A stretch of 44,661 nt of DNA, taken from Halanaerobiaceae bacterium (GTDB lineage: Bacteria > Bacillota > Halanaerobiia > Halanaerobiales > Halarsenatibacteraceae). Location of the stretch: the NCBI GenBank assembly GCA_003553225.1, contig PWDW01000068.1, positions 1 to 44,661 on the forward strand. Direction: 5' to 3'. The notes under the pieces were generated by a model, which worked only from the letters and a program-made list of their open reading frames with translations, made no database searches and was not told where the DNA came from. Positions 8,978 through 18,311 of the stretch are shown one piece after another. How positions within the stretch are numbered: position 1 is the first letter of the stretch; each line of letters opens with the position of its first letter. Position numbers and translations under genes: made by a program.

Positions 8978-9745
8978 ATGTATCGTTTTTTTGTTGATCC
9001 AGAAGACATAACGGGCAGCAGGATTGAACTTAAAAAAGATGACTGCCCCCATATTTCACGTTCTCTGCGCTTAAAACCGGGAGCCCGCATAATTGCTGCT
9101 GTTAGCTCACCCGGGGCTGATGAATATATTGTTGAGCTTAAAAAAATTTCTAAAGAGAGGGTTACCGGGGAGATAGTGGAGACCAGACAAAGCAGGTCTG
9201 AACCCCAAATAAAACTGCATCTGGCCCAGGCGGTGCCCAAAAACAGCAATATGGAATTTGTCGTGCGCAGGTGTACAGAAATAGGGGTGGGAAGAATAAT
9301 TCCCATGCTTACCGAAAGAACGGTTGTTAAACTTTCTGAAAAAAAAGCCGGCAAAAAAATAGATCGCTGGCAAAGAATTGCCCGGGCGGCGGCCAAACAA
9401 TCTCAGAGGGGTATGATTCCAGAAATTACAGAGGTATCTGCTCCGGAAAAACTGGCGGCCAGTTTTGATGATTATCAGCTTATATTTCTGCCCTGGACCG
9501 GAGAGAATTCTCAAAGTCTAAAAGAAGTTCTTGAAAATTACCGGCAGAAAGAAAAAAACATGCTCCCCAGAGTTCTGGTTTTGATCGGACCGGAGGGTGG
9601 TTTTACACCTGATGAAGTTAAATTTTTTTCTGATGAACATTCAGCTCAGAGTGTAAGTCTGGGGCCCAGGATTCTCCGGACTGAGACGGCGGGGCTGGCT
9701 GTTATGACTGCTGTTTTATATGAATTTGGAGAACTGGGTCCATGA
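8978..9745 (+). CDS. rsmE: 16S rRNA (uracil-1498-N3)-methyltransferase RsmE
   Basis: A SPOUT-class methyltransferase that modifies U1498 of 16S rRNA, 255 residues. The N-terminal PUA-like domain starts MYRFFVDPEDI, and the C-terminal trefoil-knot carries LIGPEGGFTPDEV and LGPRILRTETAGLAVM, which form the S-adenosylmethionine site. The ribosome-binding site GCGGAGGA precedes ATG 8978. The end overlaps the longest possible mtaB frame. The rsmE-mtaB pair (yqeU-yqeV in Bacillus) is conserved and is probably one transcript. Confidence 0.95.
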   Translation: MYRFFVDPEDITGSRIELKKDDCPHISRSLRLKPGARIIAAVSSPGADEYIVELKKISKERVTGEIVETRQSRSEPQIKLHLAQAVPKNSNMEFVVRRCTEIGVGRIIPMLTERTVVKLSEKKAGKKIDRWQRIARAAAKQSQRGMIPEITEVSAPEKLAASFDDYQLIFLPWTGENSQSLKEVLENYRQKEKNMLPRVLVLIGPEGGFTPDEVKFFSDEHSAQSVSLGPRILRTETAGLAVMTAVLYEFGELGP

Positions 9746-9762
9746 ACAAAGGAGGTGTTGGG

Positions 9763-11091
9763 GTGCCTACAGCTGCTTTTTATACTTTGGGATGTAAGGT
9801 AAACCAGTATGAGAGTGAAGCCATGATGGATCTGTTTGTTGATCGGGGATATGAAATAATTGATTTTTCAAAAAAAGCGGATGTATATATTATAAACAGC
9901 TGTACTGTAACCAATCAGGCGGCGAGTAAAACCAGAAAATATGCCCGGCGGGCCTATCGCAGAAATCCGGAATCTGTAGTGGCTGTGGTGGGCTGTTATC
10001 CCCAGGTTTCGCCCGGGGAGGTTGCAGAGATAGATGAAGTAGACCTTACCATTGGTACAGATAATAAAAAAGAAATAGTGGATATAATAGAAAGCAATCT
10101 TAAACAGGATAGGTCTGTTGAGAGTGTGATTACCCCCTATGAAGAGCTGAAAGAATATGAAGATCTTCAGCTAAGAGAGGTTCGAGAAACCACCAGAGCA
10201 AATATTAAAATCCAGGAGGGATGTAATCAGTTCTGCAGCTTTTGTATTATACCCTATGCCCGGGGCCCCTTAAGAAGCAGGGCCCAGGATTCAGTTTTAA
10301 AAGAGGTTCTAAGACTTGGTCAGGCCGGAGTTCGGGAAGTTATCTTAACCGGAATCCACCTGGGAGCCTATGGTATGGAGCGGAATCAGGAAGGTGAGCT
10401 GGAAGAACTGCTTTCCCGGCTTTTGAGCTCCGATTATGAGGGACGGATCCGTTTGAGTTCTATTGAAGTTACGGAAGTAAGTGATCAGCTGCTGAACCTG
10501 CTGGGGCATGATAAGGTGTGTTCACATCTTCATTTACCATTACAGAGTGGAAGTAACTCTATACTGGAAGCCATGAACCGGCCCTATACTTCTGAATTTT
10601 TCAAAAATAGAGTTAAAGAAATAAAAAAGATTATTCCGGATATAGCCATAACAACTGATGTTATTGTCGGGTTTCCCGGGGAGACTGAAAATGATTTTCA
10701 AAAAACAAAACAGCTTATCGAACAGGTGGGCTTCAGCCGGATGCATGTATTTACCTTTTCTGCCCGTGAGGGCACACCTGCGGCCGATATGTCAGACCAG
10801 GTTGCTTCCCGGACAAAAAACAGCAGAAGTCAGAAACTGCGCCGTATAAATAAAAGATTAAGAAAACAGTTCCAGCAAAAATTGATTAACCGTACTCAGG
10901 AGATCCTGGTTGAAGAAAAAAGAGACCCAAAAACAGGTCTTTTAAATGGACTTACCGGTAATTATGTGCGCATTTTAGCTGAAGGGGAGGACAGTTTAAA
11001 GGGCCGGCTTCTGGAGGTCAAAATACAGGAACAGTTTGATTTTCAAAAAATGAAGGGAATAATAGTAAAAAAGAAGGATTTTACAAATTGA
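9763..11091 (+). CDS. mtaB: tRNA t6A37 methylthiotransferase MtaB
   Basis: A radical SAM enzyme that converts t6A to ms2t6A at position 37 of tRNAs reading ANN codons, 442 residues. The N-terminal UPF0004 domain binds an auxiliary cluster through C11 (LGCKVNQ), C47 (NSCTVT) and C78 (VGCYPQ). The radical SAM motif is in EGCNQFCSFCIIPYARG, and a C-terminal TRAM domain follows. The LGCKVNQYE N-terminus and the place after rsmE favour MtaB over MiaB. The start is GTG 9763, 7 bases after GGAGG (9751-9755); an ATG at 9742 lacks a good site and lies before the family N-terminus. Confidence 0.94.
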   Translation: MPTAAFYTLGCKVNQYESEAMMDLFVDRGYEIIDFSKKADVYIINSCTVTNQAASKTRKYARRAYRRNPESVVAVVGCYPQVSPGEVAEIDEVDLTIGTDNKKEIVDIIESNLKQDRSVESVITPYEELKEYEDLQLREVRETTRANIKIQEGCNQFCSFCIIPYARGPLRSRAQDSVLKEVLRLGQAGVREVILTGIHLGAYGMERNQEGELEELLSRLLSSDYEGRIRLSSIEVTEVSDQLLNLLGHDKVCSHLHLPLQSGSNSILEAMNRPYTSEFFKNRVKEIKKIIPDIAITTDVIVGFPGETENDFQKTKQLIEQVGFSRMHVFTFSAREGTPAADMSDQVASRTKNSRSQKLRRINKRLRKQFQQKLINRTQEILVEEKRDPKTGLLNGLTGNYVRILAEGEDSLKGRLLEVKIQEQFDFQKMKGIIVKKKDFTN

Positions 11092-11124
11092 GATAGAATA
11101 CTAATAAAACAAGAGGTGATATTA

Positions 11125-11469
11125 ATGGAAGACTGCATATTTTGCAAAATTGCTTCCGGTGAGCTGGATACGGACCTGGTTTATGAAGATGAACGGGTGG
11201 CTGCTTTTGCAGATCAAAACCCTCAGGCTCCAGTTCATCTCCTGCTGATTCCCAAAAAGCATATTCCTTCTATGCGTAAATTAGAAGAAAAAGATTATGA
11301 ACTGGTGGGTCATATTTACAGAACAGCCAATCAGCTGGCCGAAGAACAGGGTATTGCTGAAGATGGTTTTCGGGTGGTAACCAACTGTGGTGATGATGGG
11401 GGACAGACAGTTTATCATCTTCATTTCCATTTATTAGGTGGCAGACGGCTGCAGTGGCCTCCGGGATAA
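11125..11469 (+). CDS. hinT: HIT-family purine nucleoside phosphoramidase (HinT-like)
   Basis: A 114-residue histidine-triad hydrolase that acts on AMP-lysine-type phosphoramidates and related adenylates; its physiological role is uncertain. It begins MEDCIFCKIASGE, with a CxxC pair typical of the zinc-binding HIT subgroup, and ends with the catalytic triad HLHFHLLGGRRLQWPPG. AGAGGTGAT lies just before ATG 11125, so the earlier in-frame GTG within that site is rejected. It follows mtaB by 33 bases. In many Bacillota rpsU comes next; here yqeY follows directly. Confidence 0.94.
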   Translation: MEDCIFCKIASGELDTDLVYEDERVAAFADQNPQAPVHLLLIPKKHIPSMRKLEEKDYELVGHIYRTANQLAEEQGIAEDGFRVVTNCGDDGGQTVYHLHFHLLGGRRLQWPPG

Positions 11470-11517
11470 AAATTGTTTTTTTGAAAAACTTTTTTATCAA
11501 CCCGGGAGGTGAATGAT

Positions 11518-11826
11518 TTGACTTCATTAAAAAAAGAACTGGTTGAAGACATGAAACTGGCCATGAAAAATAATAAAGACCGCAAAGCATCAATTATCAG
11601 GCGTCTAAAGGCAGCAATTAAAAGTGAAGAAATAAAAAAACGTAAGGAGCTTTCTGATCGGGAAGTAGTTCAGGTTATGAAAAACGAAGTTTTACATCAT
11701 CAGGAGGCTATTGAAAATTTTGATTGTCCCCAGGAGACAGAAGAGTTAAAAAAAGAAATTGAAATTATTGCCCAGTATCTTTCTCCGGAAGTAATTGAAG
11801 AATTAAATATTGATAATTTTTTGTAG
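11518..11826 (+). CDS. yqeY: GatB/YqeY-domain protein, short form
   Basis: Related to YqeY, a small helical protein resembling the C-terminal tail of the GatB amidotransferase subunit; it may bind tRNA, but its role is not settled. The N-terminal helical part is clear (KKELVEDMKLAMKNNKDRKA, then IRRLKAAIKSEEIKKRKELS). The protein stops after AQYLSPEVIEELNIDNFL at 102 residues, whereas relatives are near 148, so the C-terminal domain is missing. No continuation was seen in other frames downstream. The start is TTG 11518, 8 bases after GGAGG (11505-11509). It may be a natural minimal form. Confidence 0.85.
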   Translation: MTSLKKELVEDMKLAMKNNKDRKASIIRRLKAAIKSEEIKKRKELSDREVVQVMKNEVLHHQEAIENFDCPQETEELKKEIEIIAQYLSPEVIEELNIDNFL

Positions 11827-12048
11827 AGCTCTAAACTAAAAAGATATTGTTTTCATTTTGCTGTTTATTGCTTTTCAAGTCTGCGGCTAATCTGAAGATG
11901 ATATGAGTAAATTTTAAAAATAAAAATCTTTATAAATCTATGATAAAAATATGTTTTGGTTTATTGTTTTTTTGTTTTGTAATTATGTCCCCCAGGCTGG
12001 GACTGTATTCATTAAAGAATGAAAATTTTTATAAAAGGGGCCGACAGA

Positions 12049-13377
12049 ATGAAAAATTATAAGCTGATTCTGCTGTACCTGATAATAATTATACTGCTGT
12101 TAGCCGGTATTAATCTGCCGGGGAGACAAATTGAGGGGATTGCTTCTGAACCGGGAGGGGTTTATAGGGTAACCATTTCCGGAGAACTGGATCCGGGTAT
12201 AGCAAGTCTGGTGGAGCGGGGAATCAGGGAAGCTGAAGCAGCCGATGCAAAACATATTATTTTTGTGATCAATACCTATGGAGGTCTGGTGGATTCATCT
12301 ATTAGAATCAAAGATTTGATTATGAACACTCCTCTGGAAACCACCACCTATGTTGAGGGTAGAGCTTTCTCCGGAGGAGCTCTGGTGGCTCTGGGTGGAG
12401 ATAATTTAATCATGCAGGAAGGGAGCAGTATTGGGGCAGCGGAAACAATCCCCCGTGATGAAAAGTACATTTCAGCCCTGAGAACAGAATTTAGAAGTAC
12501 TGCAGAAAGAAAAAATAGAGATGGTGAGCTGGCAGCTGCTATGGTGGATGCCGACCTTGAAATACCGGGCATTATAGAGCGGGGGAAAATTTTATCACTG
12601 ACCGCCCGTGAAGCCCGGGAACAGGGTATTGCTGATTTTGTGCTGGCTGACTTTCCTGCTGTCCTGAATCAGCTTTCCTTTGGCCAAGAAGAGGTTAATG
12701 AAATTTTACCCTCTTCCCCGGAAAGAATGGCTCGCTTTGTGACCAGGCCGGGAATCAGTGCCTTTTTATTGACTCTGGGATTTTTAGGTTTAATTTTGGA
12801 AATTATGGTCCCGGGCTGGGGGGTTGGAGGTACCACAGGTGTTTTAAGTCTGGGTTTGTTTTTTACCGGACATATGATCCATGGTTATGCCGGGGCCGGA
12901 ATGATCGTGCTGCTTTTGGTTGGTGTGTTTCTTTTAGCCCTGGAACTATTCGTGATTCCCGGTTTTGGAATTACGGGTATAGGTGGTGTGGTGGCCATAC
13001 TGGCCAGTGTTTATTTTGTATTTCCCAGTGCCGAGACTGCTTTGACAGTAATTTCAATTGCTCTGGTGGCCACCCTGGTTGGAGCCTTTATTCTGCTGAG
13101 GATATTTGGGGTCAGCAGATTCTGGAAACGGATGTCCATGGACTACAGTGAGACTCCTGACGAAGGTTATACCGCCTCTCAGAGCAAGGCTGAACTCCTG
13201 GGAGAGCGGGGGCAGACTATAACTCCGCTGAGGCCGGCTGGAATTACTGAAATAAATGGAGAGAGAATGGATGTGGTTACTGAAGGGGGAATGATTGATC
13301 GCGACCAGGAGGTTGAAGTTGTTAAAATAGAGGGCCGCAGAATTGTTGTGAAAAAAATAAAAAAGGAGAGTGAATAA
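12049..13377 (+). CDS. NfeD-like membrane-bound ClpP-class serine protease
   Basis: A 442-residue membrane protein of the NfeD family (YqeZ in Bacillus), associated with flotillin. A signal peptide (residues 1-25, [16 protein letters not shown]) leads to an extracellular ClpP-like domain. The putative catalytic Ser108 is in [14 protein letters not shown], and the dyad Lys probably lies in the helix around [15 protein letters not shown]. Four to five membrane helices and a C-terminal OB-fold NfeD domain follow. ATG 12049 is chosen because AGGGG lies 8 bases upstream; ATG 12019 has no ribosome-binding site. floA starts within a few bases, the conserved NfeD-flotillin pair thought to organise membrane microdomains. 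Confidence 0.93.
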   Translation: MKNYKLILLYLIIIILLLAGINLPGRQIEGIASEPGGVYRVTISGELDPGIASLVERGIREAEAADAKHIIFVINTYGGLVDSSIRIKDLIMNTPLETTTYVEGRAFSGGALVALGGDNLIMQEGSSIGAAETIPRDEKYISALRTEFRSTAERKNRDGELAAAMVDADLEIPGIIERGKILSLTAREAREQGIADFVLADFPAVLNQLSFGQEEVNEILPSSPERMARFVTRPGISAFLLTLGFLGLILEIMVPGWGVGGTTGVLSLGLFFTGHMIHGYAGAGMIVLLLVGVFLLALELFVIPGFGITGIGGVVAILASVYFVFPSAETALTVISIALVATLVGAFILLRIFGVSRFWKRMSMDYSETPDEGYTASQSKAELLGERGQTITPLRPAGITEINGERMDVVTEGGMIDRDQEVEVVKIEGRRIVVKKIKKESE

Positions 13378-13378
13378 A

Positions 13379-14398
13379 GTGCTGCAAACATCATTGGTAA
13401 TTATAGTTGCGGTAGTCTTATTTCTGTTTATTTTCTTTTACATTATTCCTATTGGACTCTGGGTTTCTGCTGTAGCAGCCGGTGTTAAAATTAGCATTTT
13501 TGATCTGATTGGTATGCGGCTGCGGAGAGTTGTTCCTTCTTATATAGTTAAGCCGATGATTAAATCTACAAAGGCCGGCTTACAGCTCAGCACCAATAAA
13601 CTGGAAGCACATTATTTAGCTGGAGGTAATGTTGATCGGGTGGTTGATGCTCTTATAGCCGCTCAAAGGGCGGAAATGGATCTTGGTTTTGAAAGAACGG
13701 CCGCTATAGATCTGGCCGGAAGGGATGTCCTGGAAGCTGTTCAGATGAGTGTTAATCCAAAGGTGATTAAGACTCCGGTTGTAACCGCGGTGGCTATGGA
13801 TGGTATCCAGGTGATGGCCACGGCCAAGGTTACCGTTAGAGCCAATCTTGATCGTCTGGTTGGTGGTGCTGGGGAAAAAACTGTTCTGGCCCGGGTTGGT
13901 GAGGGGATTGTCACTACTGTGGGTTCAGCTGACAGTCATAAAAAGATTCTGGAAAATCCTGATTCTATATCCCGTACAGTACTGGAAAAGGGTCTGGATT
14001 CAGGAACTGCTTTTGAAATATTGTCCATTGATATTGCTGATGTTGATGTCGGGAAAAATATTGGTGCTCAGCTGCAGACTGACCAGGCTGAGGCCGATAA
14101 AGAAATAGCCCAGGCTAAAGCTGAAGAACGGCGGGCTATGGCGGTTGCTGAAGAGCAGGAGATGAAAGCCCGTGTCCAGGAGATGCAGGCAAAAGTTGTG
14201 GAAGCAGAAGCAGAAGTGCCCAAAGCTCTGGCCCAGGCTTTCCGGGACGGGAATATGGGTGTTATGGATTATATGAGTTATAAAAATATTAAAGCTGATA
14301 CAGAAATGAGAGACAGTATATCGGGTAAAGATAAAGATGAATCAGACGAATATGATATTGATTCAAAAAAACAGCAGGGAAATAAGAAGAATAACTAG
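13379..14398 (+). CDS. floA: Flotillin-like protein FloA
   Basis: A membrane scaffold of functional membrane microdomains, 339 residues. An N-terminal membrane hairpin ([20 protein letters not shown]) precedes the segment [18 protein letters not shown], which strongly matches Bacillus FloA, as do [19 protein letters not shown] and [17 protein letters not shown]. The SPFH region is followed by a coiled coil rich in Ala and Glu ([17 protein letters not shown]). The C-terminal tail is Lys/Asp rich. GTG 13379 is preferred because AGGAG lies 10 bases upstream; the longer frame would start inside that site. It forms an operon with the NfeD protease gene upstream and an unknown membrane protein gene downstream. 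Confidence 0.97.
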   Translation: MLQTSLVIIVAVVLFLFIFFYIIPIGLWVSAVAAGVKISIFDLIGMRLRRVVPSYIVKPMIKSTKAGLQLSTNKLEAHYLAGGNVDRVVDALIAAQRAEMDLGFERTAAIDLAGRDVLEAVQMSVNPKVIKTPVVTAVAMDGIQVMATAKVTVRANLDRLVGGAGEKTVLARVGEGIVTTVGSADSHKKILENPDSISRTVLEKGLDSGTAFEILSIDIADVDVGKNIGAQLQTDQAEADKEIAQAKAEERRAMAVAEEQEMKARVQEMQAKVVEAEAEVPKALAQAFRDGNMGVMDYMSYKNIKADTEMRDSISGKDKDESDEYDIDSKKQQGNKKNN

Positions 14399-14409
14399 GA
14401 GAGATCAGT

Positions 14410-14958
14410 ATGGAGATTAGCTATTTCTGGATCCTGATTATTATTTTTGTTATTGCCCGGGCTCTTCTGGAAAATCTTTTTAATTCCGAGGAGAGTTCTC
14501 CCTCCCCTGCACCTGAAGAAAATGGGGGAGAAAGTGCGGAGCAGTTGAATTATTCTGATGAACAAACCTCCCGGCAGGGATCTCTCTTTGCAGAAGAGGA
14601 GCCTGATGATGACCTGGCCCGGGAGCTGGCTGAAGAAGAAGAGTTTTTCCAGCAGTCCACGGGAGCTGAATCAGAAAAAACAGGAACCGAATCGGAGGAC
14701 AGCAGCCGACAGCAAAAGGAAGACCGGGGCTTAAAGCGGGAAATTGGCAGCCGAAAGAAGAAGGCAATAACCGGTATTGGGGATGATGAAGATCAAAAAC
14801 AGAGAGTCGGTGTGATTGCTGATAATGAGATCAAGGATATACAGCAGCAGGGGTTAAAACACAGTGATCTGGTGAGAGGGATTATTATGATGGAAATACT
14901 GGACAAACCACGGGCCTATCGGCCCCATAATCCACCTCATCGGCAGACAAAAAAATAA
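14410..14958 (+). CDS. Unrecognised acidic membrane-anchored protein after floA
   Basis: Not recognised. The 182-residue product has one N-terminal membrane helix (ISYFWILIIIFVIARALLENL), then about 120 residues of low-complexity Glu/Ser/Gln-rich sequence likely to be disordered. It ends with a more structured stretch, LKHSDLVRGIIMMEILDKPR, followed by AYRPHNPPHR. The GAGAGATCAGT upstream of ATG 14410 gives a fair ribosome-binding site, 11 bases after floA. A terminator follows, so this is the third and last gene of an nfeD-floA unit. In Bacillus yqfB-yqfC-yqfD lie here; this protein resembles none of them as far as can be seen. A role linked to flotillin domains is inferred from position only. 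Confidence 0.8.
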   Translation: MEISYFWILIIIFVIARALLENLFNSEESSPSPAPEENGGESAEQLNYSDEQTSRQGSLFAEEEPDDDLARELAEEEEFFQQSTGAESEKTGTESEDSSRQQKEDRGLKREIGSRKKKAITGIGDDEDQKQRVGVIADNEIKDIQQQGLKHSDLVRGIIMMEILDKPRAYRPHNPPHRQTKK

Positions 14959-14984
14959 AAACTGATTGGTGAAAATATCAGCTG

Positions 14985-15020
14985 CACACCCTGTTTGGCT
15001 AATGGGGTGTGTTTTTTCTT
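14985..15020 (+). terminator. Rho-independent terminator after the floA cluster
   Basis: CACACCC (14985-14991) pairs with GGGTGTG (15005-15011), followed by TTTTTTCTT. It closes the rsmE-to-floA region ahead of the phoH promoter. Confidence 0.88.
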
Positions 15021-15063
15021 CTGACCCATAAAAGCAGCTGTAGATCCCCGGTTTGACTGTTAC

Positions 15064-15091
15064 TTGTAAGAATATAAATTTATGTTATAAT
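15064..15091 (+). promoter_or_regulatory. phoH promoter (TTGTAA-N16-TATAAT)
   Basis: TTGTAA (15064-15069) and a perfect TATAAT (15086-15091) are 16 bases apart, downstream of a terminator and 68 bases before the phoH start. It probably drives the whole phoH-to-era run, where gaps between genes are very small. Confidence 0.65.
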
Positions 15092-15159
15092 ATAAGAAGA
15101 CATGAAACAAGGGTTGGCATGTTTGTTTGAATGTTAACAAATTAGTGAGGAGGTATTAC

Positions 15160-16131
15160 GTGGTTACCGATTTGAAAAGTGAAATTACAATTAAAGATTA
15201 TGATACAGCTCGTAATTTATTTGGAGAACAGGATGAAAATTTAAAGATTATTGAAGAAAAGCTGGGAGTGAAACTTGTGGCCAGGGGCAATTCAATTAAG
15301 CTGATAGGCCCCCCTAATAAAGTTGATATTGCGGATCGTATTATTCATGAGTTAATCGATATAACACCTGAGGATAGATCTTTGAATATGAGAAAAGTTA
15401 AATATGCCACTGAACTTTTAAAAGAGAATCCTTCAGTTGATCTTAATAATATATTTGATGAAGTTTTACAGGTCAATTTTAAAGGTCGAAAAATCCGGGT
15501 TAAAACACTGGGCCAGAAGCTCTATGTTGAGGCCATTAAAAATCAGGATCTCGTTTTTTCTATCGGTCCCGCCGGGACGGGAAAGACCTATCTGGCCATG
15601 GTCATGGCTGTGAAAAATTTGCTGAACAAAAAAGTTAACCGCATTATTCTTACCCGACCTGCGATTGAGGCCGGAGAAAATCTTGGTTTTCTGCCCGGTG
15701 ATATGCAGGATAAGGTTGATCCCTATCTTCAGCCATTATATGATGCTCTTTATGATATTCTGGGTCCGGAGAAAGTCAATGAATACCTGGAGAAAAAAAT
15801 TATTGAAGTGGCACCTTTAGCCTACATGCGGGGGCGTACTCTGGATGATTCTTTTGTGATACTTGATGAAGCTCAGAATACGACACCCCAGCAGATGAAA
15901 ATGTTTTTAACCAGAATTGGATTTGATTCCTGTGCTGTGATAACCGGTGATATAACCCAGATTGATCTGCCCAATAGACAAAAATCCGGTTTAAATAAAG
16001 CACGAGAAATTTTGCAGGGTATAGAGGGTATAGATTTTGTTTATCTTACCAATCAGGATGTGGTCCGGCACCGTCTTGTGAAAAAAATAATTGAAGCCTA
16101 TGAGGAACATGAAAACGAGAGTGGGAGTTAG
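15160..16131 (+). CDS. phoH: PhoH-family ATPase
   Basis: A cytoplasmic P-loop ATPase of the PhoH family, 323 residues. The family is linked to RNA metabolism and often sits beside ybeY, as here. The N-terminal KH-like region precedes Walker A GPAGTGKT at residues 136-143, then TRPAIEAGENLGFLPGD, Walker B with FVILDEAQNTTPQQMKMFLT, and the sensor ITGDITQIDLP. GTG 15160 is chosen, with AGGAGG 6 bases upstream (15148-15153); the longer frame starting at 15127 has no site. In spore-formers yqfC-yqfD precede phoH, but here only a terminator and promoter do. pgpH begins 2 bases after the stop. Confidence 0.95.
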   Translation: MVTDLKSEITIKDYDTARNLFGEQDENLKIIEEKLGVKLVARGNSIKLIGPPNKVDIADRIIHELIDITPEDRSLNMRKVKYATELLKENPSVDLNNIFDEVLQVNFKGRKIRVKTLGQKLYVEAIKNQDLVFSIGPAGTGKTYLAMVMAVKNLLNKKVNRIILTRPAIEAGENLGFLPGDMQDKVDPYLQPLYDALYDILGPEKVNEYLEKKIIEVAPLAYMRGRTLDDSFVILDEAQNTTPQQMKMFLTRIGFDSCAVITGDITQIDLPNRQKSGLNKAREILQGIEGIDFVYLTNQDVVRHRLVKKIIEAYEEHENESGS

Positions 16132-16133
16132 TT

Positions 16134-18311
16134 ATGAAACAGCTTCCAGAAATTAAAGACAGTATTACAGGTCTTACCAAAGACAAAATTATGTCTTTCC
16201 GGATTTTCTGGGGTATAGTTTTTGTTCTAATTATAATTTTTATTATGGTTACCGATTTAATTCCGGAAGGTTCTTCTCTGGAGCCGGGTGATGTTAGTAC
16301 TGTTGATGTTTCTGTGCCCCGGACAACAACTTTCACAGATGAAGAAAGGACTGCTCAGCTGCGCCAGGAAGCGGCCGAATCTGTAGGCCGGGTTTATGAA
16401 GAGGATGGCAGTGCCCCCCGGGAAGTTATAAACAGAATTGAAGGCCTGTTTACAGTGGTTGATCAGGAAGGGGAAAATTTTCAGGAACTATCCTCAGAAG
16501 AAGAGAAATTATCTTTTGTTGATGAAATGATAGATGAATATGAGCTTATGATTGAACCACAGTCTCTTCTGGTTCTTCTGGAGAGTGATCCGGAAGTAAG
16601 AGCCGAACTTCATCGGGATATTGCCTCGATTATGAGAAGTTCACTGGAAAGACGGATATATCCAGAGGAACTGGAGGAAGAAAAAACTTCTTTAGCTTCA
16701 CAGGCCCGACAGATGAACTATGATCAGTCATTACGGGAAGCTGCAGAAGACATTCTTCAGGCTCATATTATGCCCAATATTTTCTTTGATGAGGAGGCAA
16801 CTGAAGAGAGGCGTCAGCAGGCCCGGGAACAGGTTGAGCCCTACCAGCAGACCTTACGTCAGGGTGAGATTATTGTCAGATCTGGTGATGTTGTAACTGA
16901 AGAAGATGTCCGTATTATGGAAGCTCTGGGACTTCAGCAGCCGGAATTTGATATTTTTAGATTTGTTGGGTTGATTTTTCTGATTTTGGTTCTGGCTGTA
17001 ATCATGGCCTATTATATGTGGAAATACCAGAAAGAAATCTGGAAAAACAACAAAAAGCTTTTATTTTTAGAATTAATGGTTATAGTAATTTTATTAATAG
17101 CTCAGATTATAGATGTATTTGAAATTGAATATTTATTTTTTCTGGTACCGGTGGCTGCGGCTTCTATTTTGACAACTGTACTGTTAAGCTCCTCAGCTGC
17201 GGTCTTTTTGACAGTTTTTATCAGTATGCTGCTGGGTGTATATTTTGATTATACATTTATTGTTGTTTTGACCGCTTTTTGTTCCGGTATGATGGGAATT
17301 TTTAGTGTGACCAGAATTAATGAGAGAAGTGATCTGGTTAAGGCCGGATTTAATGTAAGTGGTGTGATGGTGATTCTGGTTGCATCTTATATGCTGGTTG
17401 AACCTGTATTAAGGGGCTGGACTGAGTTTGTTCGTCCGGTCACTGTGGGAGTTTTGAATGGACTGCTGGTGGCAATTTTAGCGAATGGTCTTTTACCCTA
17501 TCTGGAGAATATATTTGACCTGACTTCTTCAGTACGTCTGCTGGAGCTCTCTAATGCCAGTCATCCTCTGCTGAAAAGGCTGCTTGTAGAAGCTCCCGGC
17601 ACCTATCATCACAGTGTTATAGTGGGTAATCTGGCCGAAACAGCTGCTGATAATATTGATGCCGATCCTCTTTTAACCAGGGTTGCAGCCTATTATCATG
17701 ATATAGGCAAATTAAAGCGCCCTTATTTTTTCACTGATAATCAATTTGGAGGAGAAAATCCTCATGAAGATATTTCTCCAAACCTCAGTGCTCTGATCAT
17801 AAAATCACATGTCAAAGATGGTGTAGAGCTGGCTCATAAGTATAATCTGCCCCAGGATGTTATTGATATTCTCGAACAGCATCATGGTAAGAATCTAATT
17901 TCTTATTTTTACCAGGAAGCCAGAGAAGAAAACAATTCACATGGTGATGTTGAAGAAAGTGATTTTAGCTATGAAGGCCCCAAACCGCAGACAAAAGAGG
18001 CTGCTATATTGATGCTGGCGGATATTGTTGAGGCTGCTGTCCGCTCAAAACAGTTTGATAAAAGTGATCATAATCGCATTGAAAGTCTGGTCCAGGATTT
18101 AATTAGAGATCGGCTGGACAAACATCAGCTTGATGAATCAGAGCTGACCCTGAATGAGTTAAATATAATTGGCGAATGTTTTGTGAAAGTACTAACCGGA
18201 ATATATCACCAGAGGGTAGAATATCCTGAAAATCTGCTCGATGAGAATGCTGAGGGTGATATCCATGATAAAAGTAAAATTGAAGAACAAACAGGCCCCC
18301 CAGGAGATTAA
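16134..18311 (+). CDS. pgpH: Cyclic-di-AMP phosphodiesterase PgpH (7TM-HD family)
   Basis: A 725-residue membrane enzyme that hydrolyses c-di-AMP (YqfF/PgpH family), a second messenger controlling osmolyte and potassium balance. One N-terminal helix (IFWGIVFVLIIIFIMVTDLIP) is followed by a roughly 250-residue extracellular domain, then about seven membrane helices (from FVGLIFLILVLAVIM) and a cytoplasmic HD domain. H522-D523 are in AAYYHDIGKLKRPYFF, with supporting HHS in GTYHHSVIVGNLAE and EQHHGKNLISYFY. GGGAG upstream supports ATG 16134. The ybeY start lies inside the 3' end. Confidence 0.95.
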   Translation: MKQLPEIKDSITGLTKDKIMSFRIFWGIVFVLIIIFIMVTDLIPEGSSLEPGDVSTVDVSVPRTTTFTDEERTAQLRQEAAESVGRVYEEDGSAPREVINRIEGLFTVVDQEGENFQELSSEEEKLSFVDEMIDEYELMIEPQSLLVLLESDPEVRAELHRDIASIMRSSLERRIYPEELEEEKTSLASQARQMNYDQSLREAAEDILQAHIMPNIFFDEEATEERRQQAREQVEPYQQTLRQGEIIVRSGDVVTEEDVRIMEALGLQQPEFDIFRFVGLIFLILVLAVIMAYYMWKYQKEIWKNNKKLLFLELMVIVILLIAQIIDVFEIEYLFFLVPVAAASILTTVLLSSSAAVFLTVFISMLLGVYFDYTFIVVLTAFCSGMMGIFSVTRINERSDLVKAGFNVSGVMVILVASYMLVEPVLRGWTEFVRPVTVGVLNGLLVAILANGLLPYLENIFDLTSSVRLLELSNASHPLLKRLLVEAPGTYHHSVIVGNLAETAADNIDADPLLTRVAAYYHDIGKLKRPYFFTDNQFGGENPHEDISPNLSALIIKSHVKDGVELAHKYNLPQDVIDILEQHHGKNLISYFYQEAREENNSHGDVEESDFSYEGPKPQTKEAAILMLADIVEAAVRSKQFDKSDHNRIESLVQDLIRDRLDKHQLDESELTLNELNIIGECFVKVLTGIYHQRVEYPENLLDENAEGDIHDKSKIEEQTGPPGD

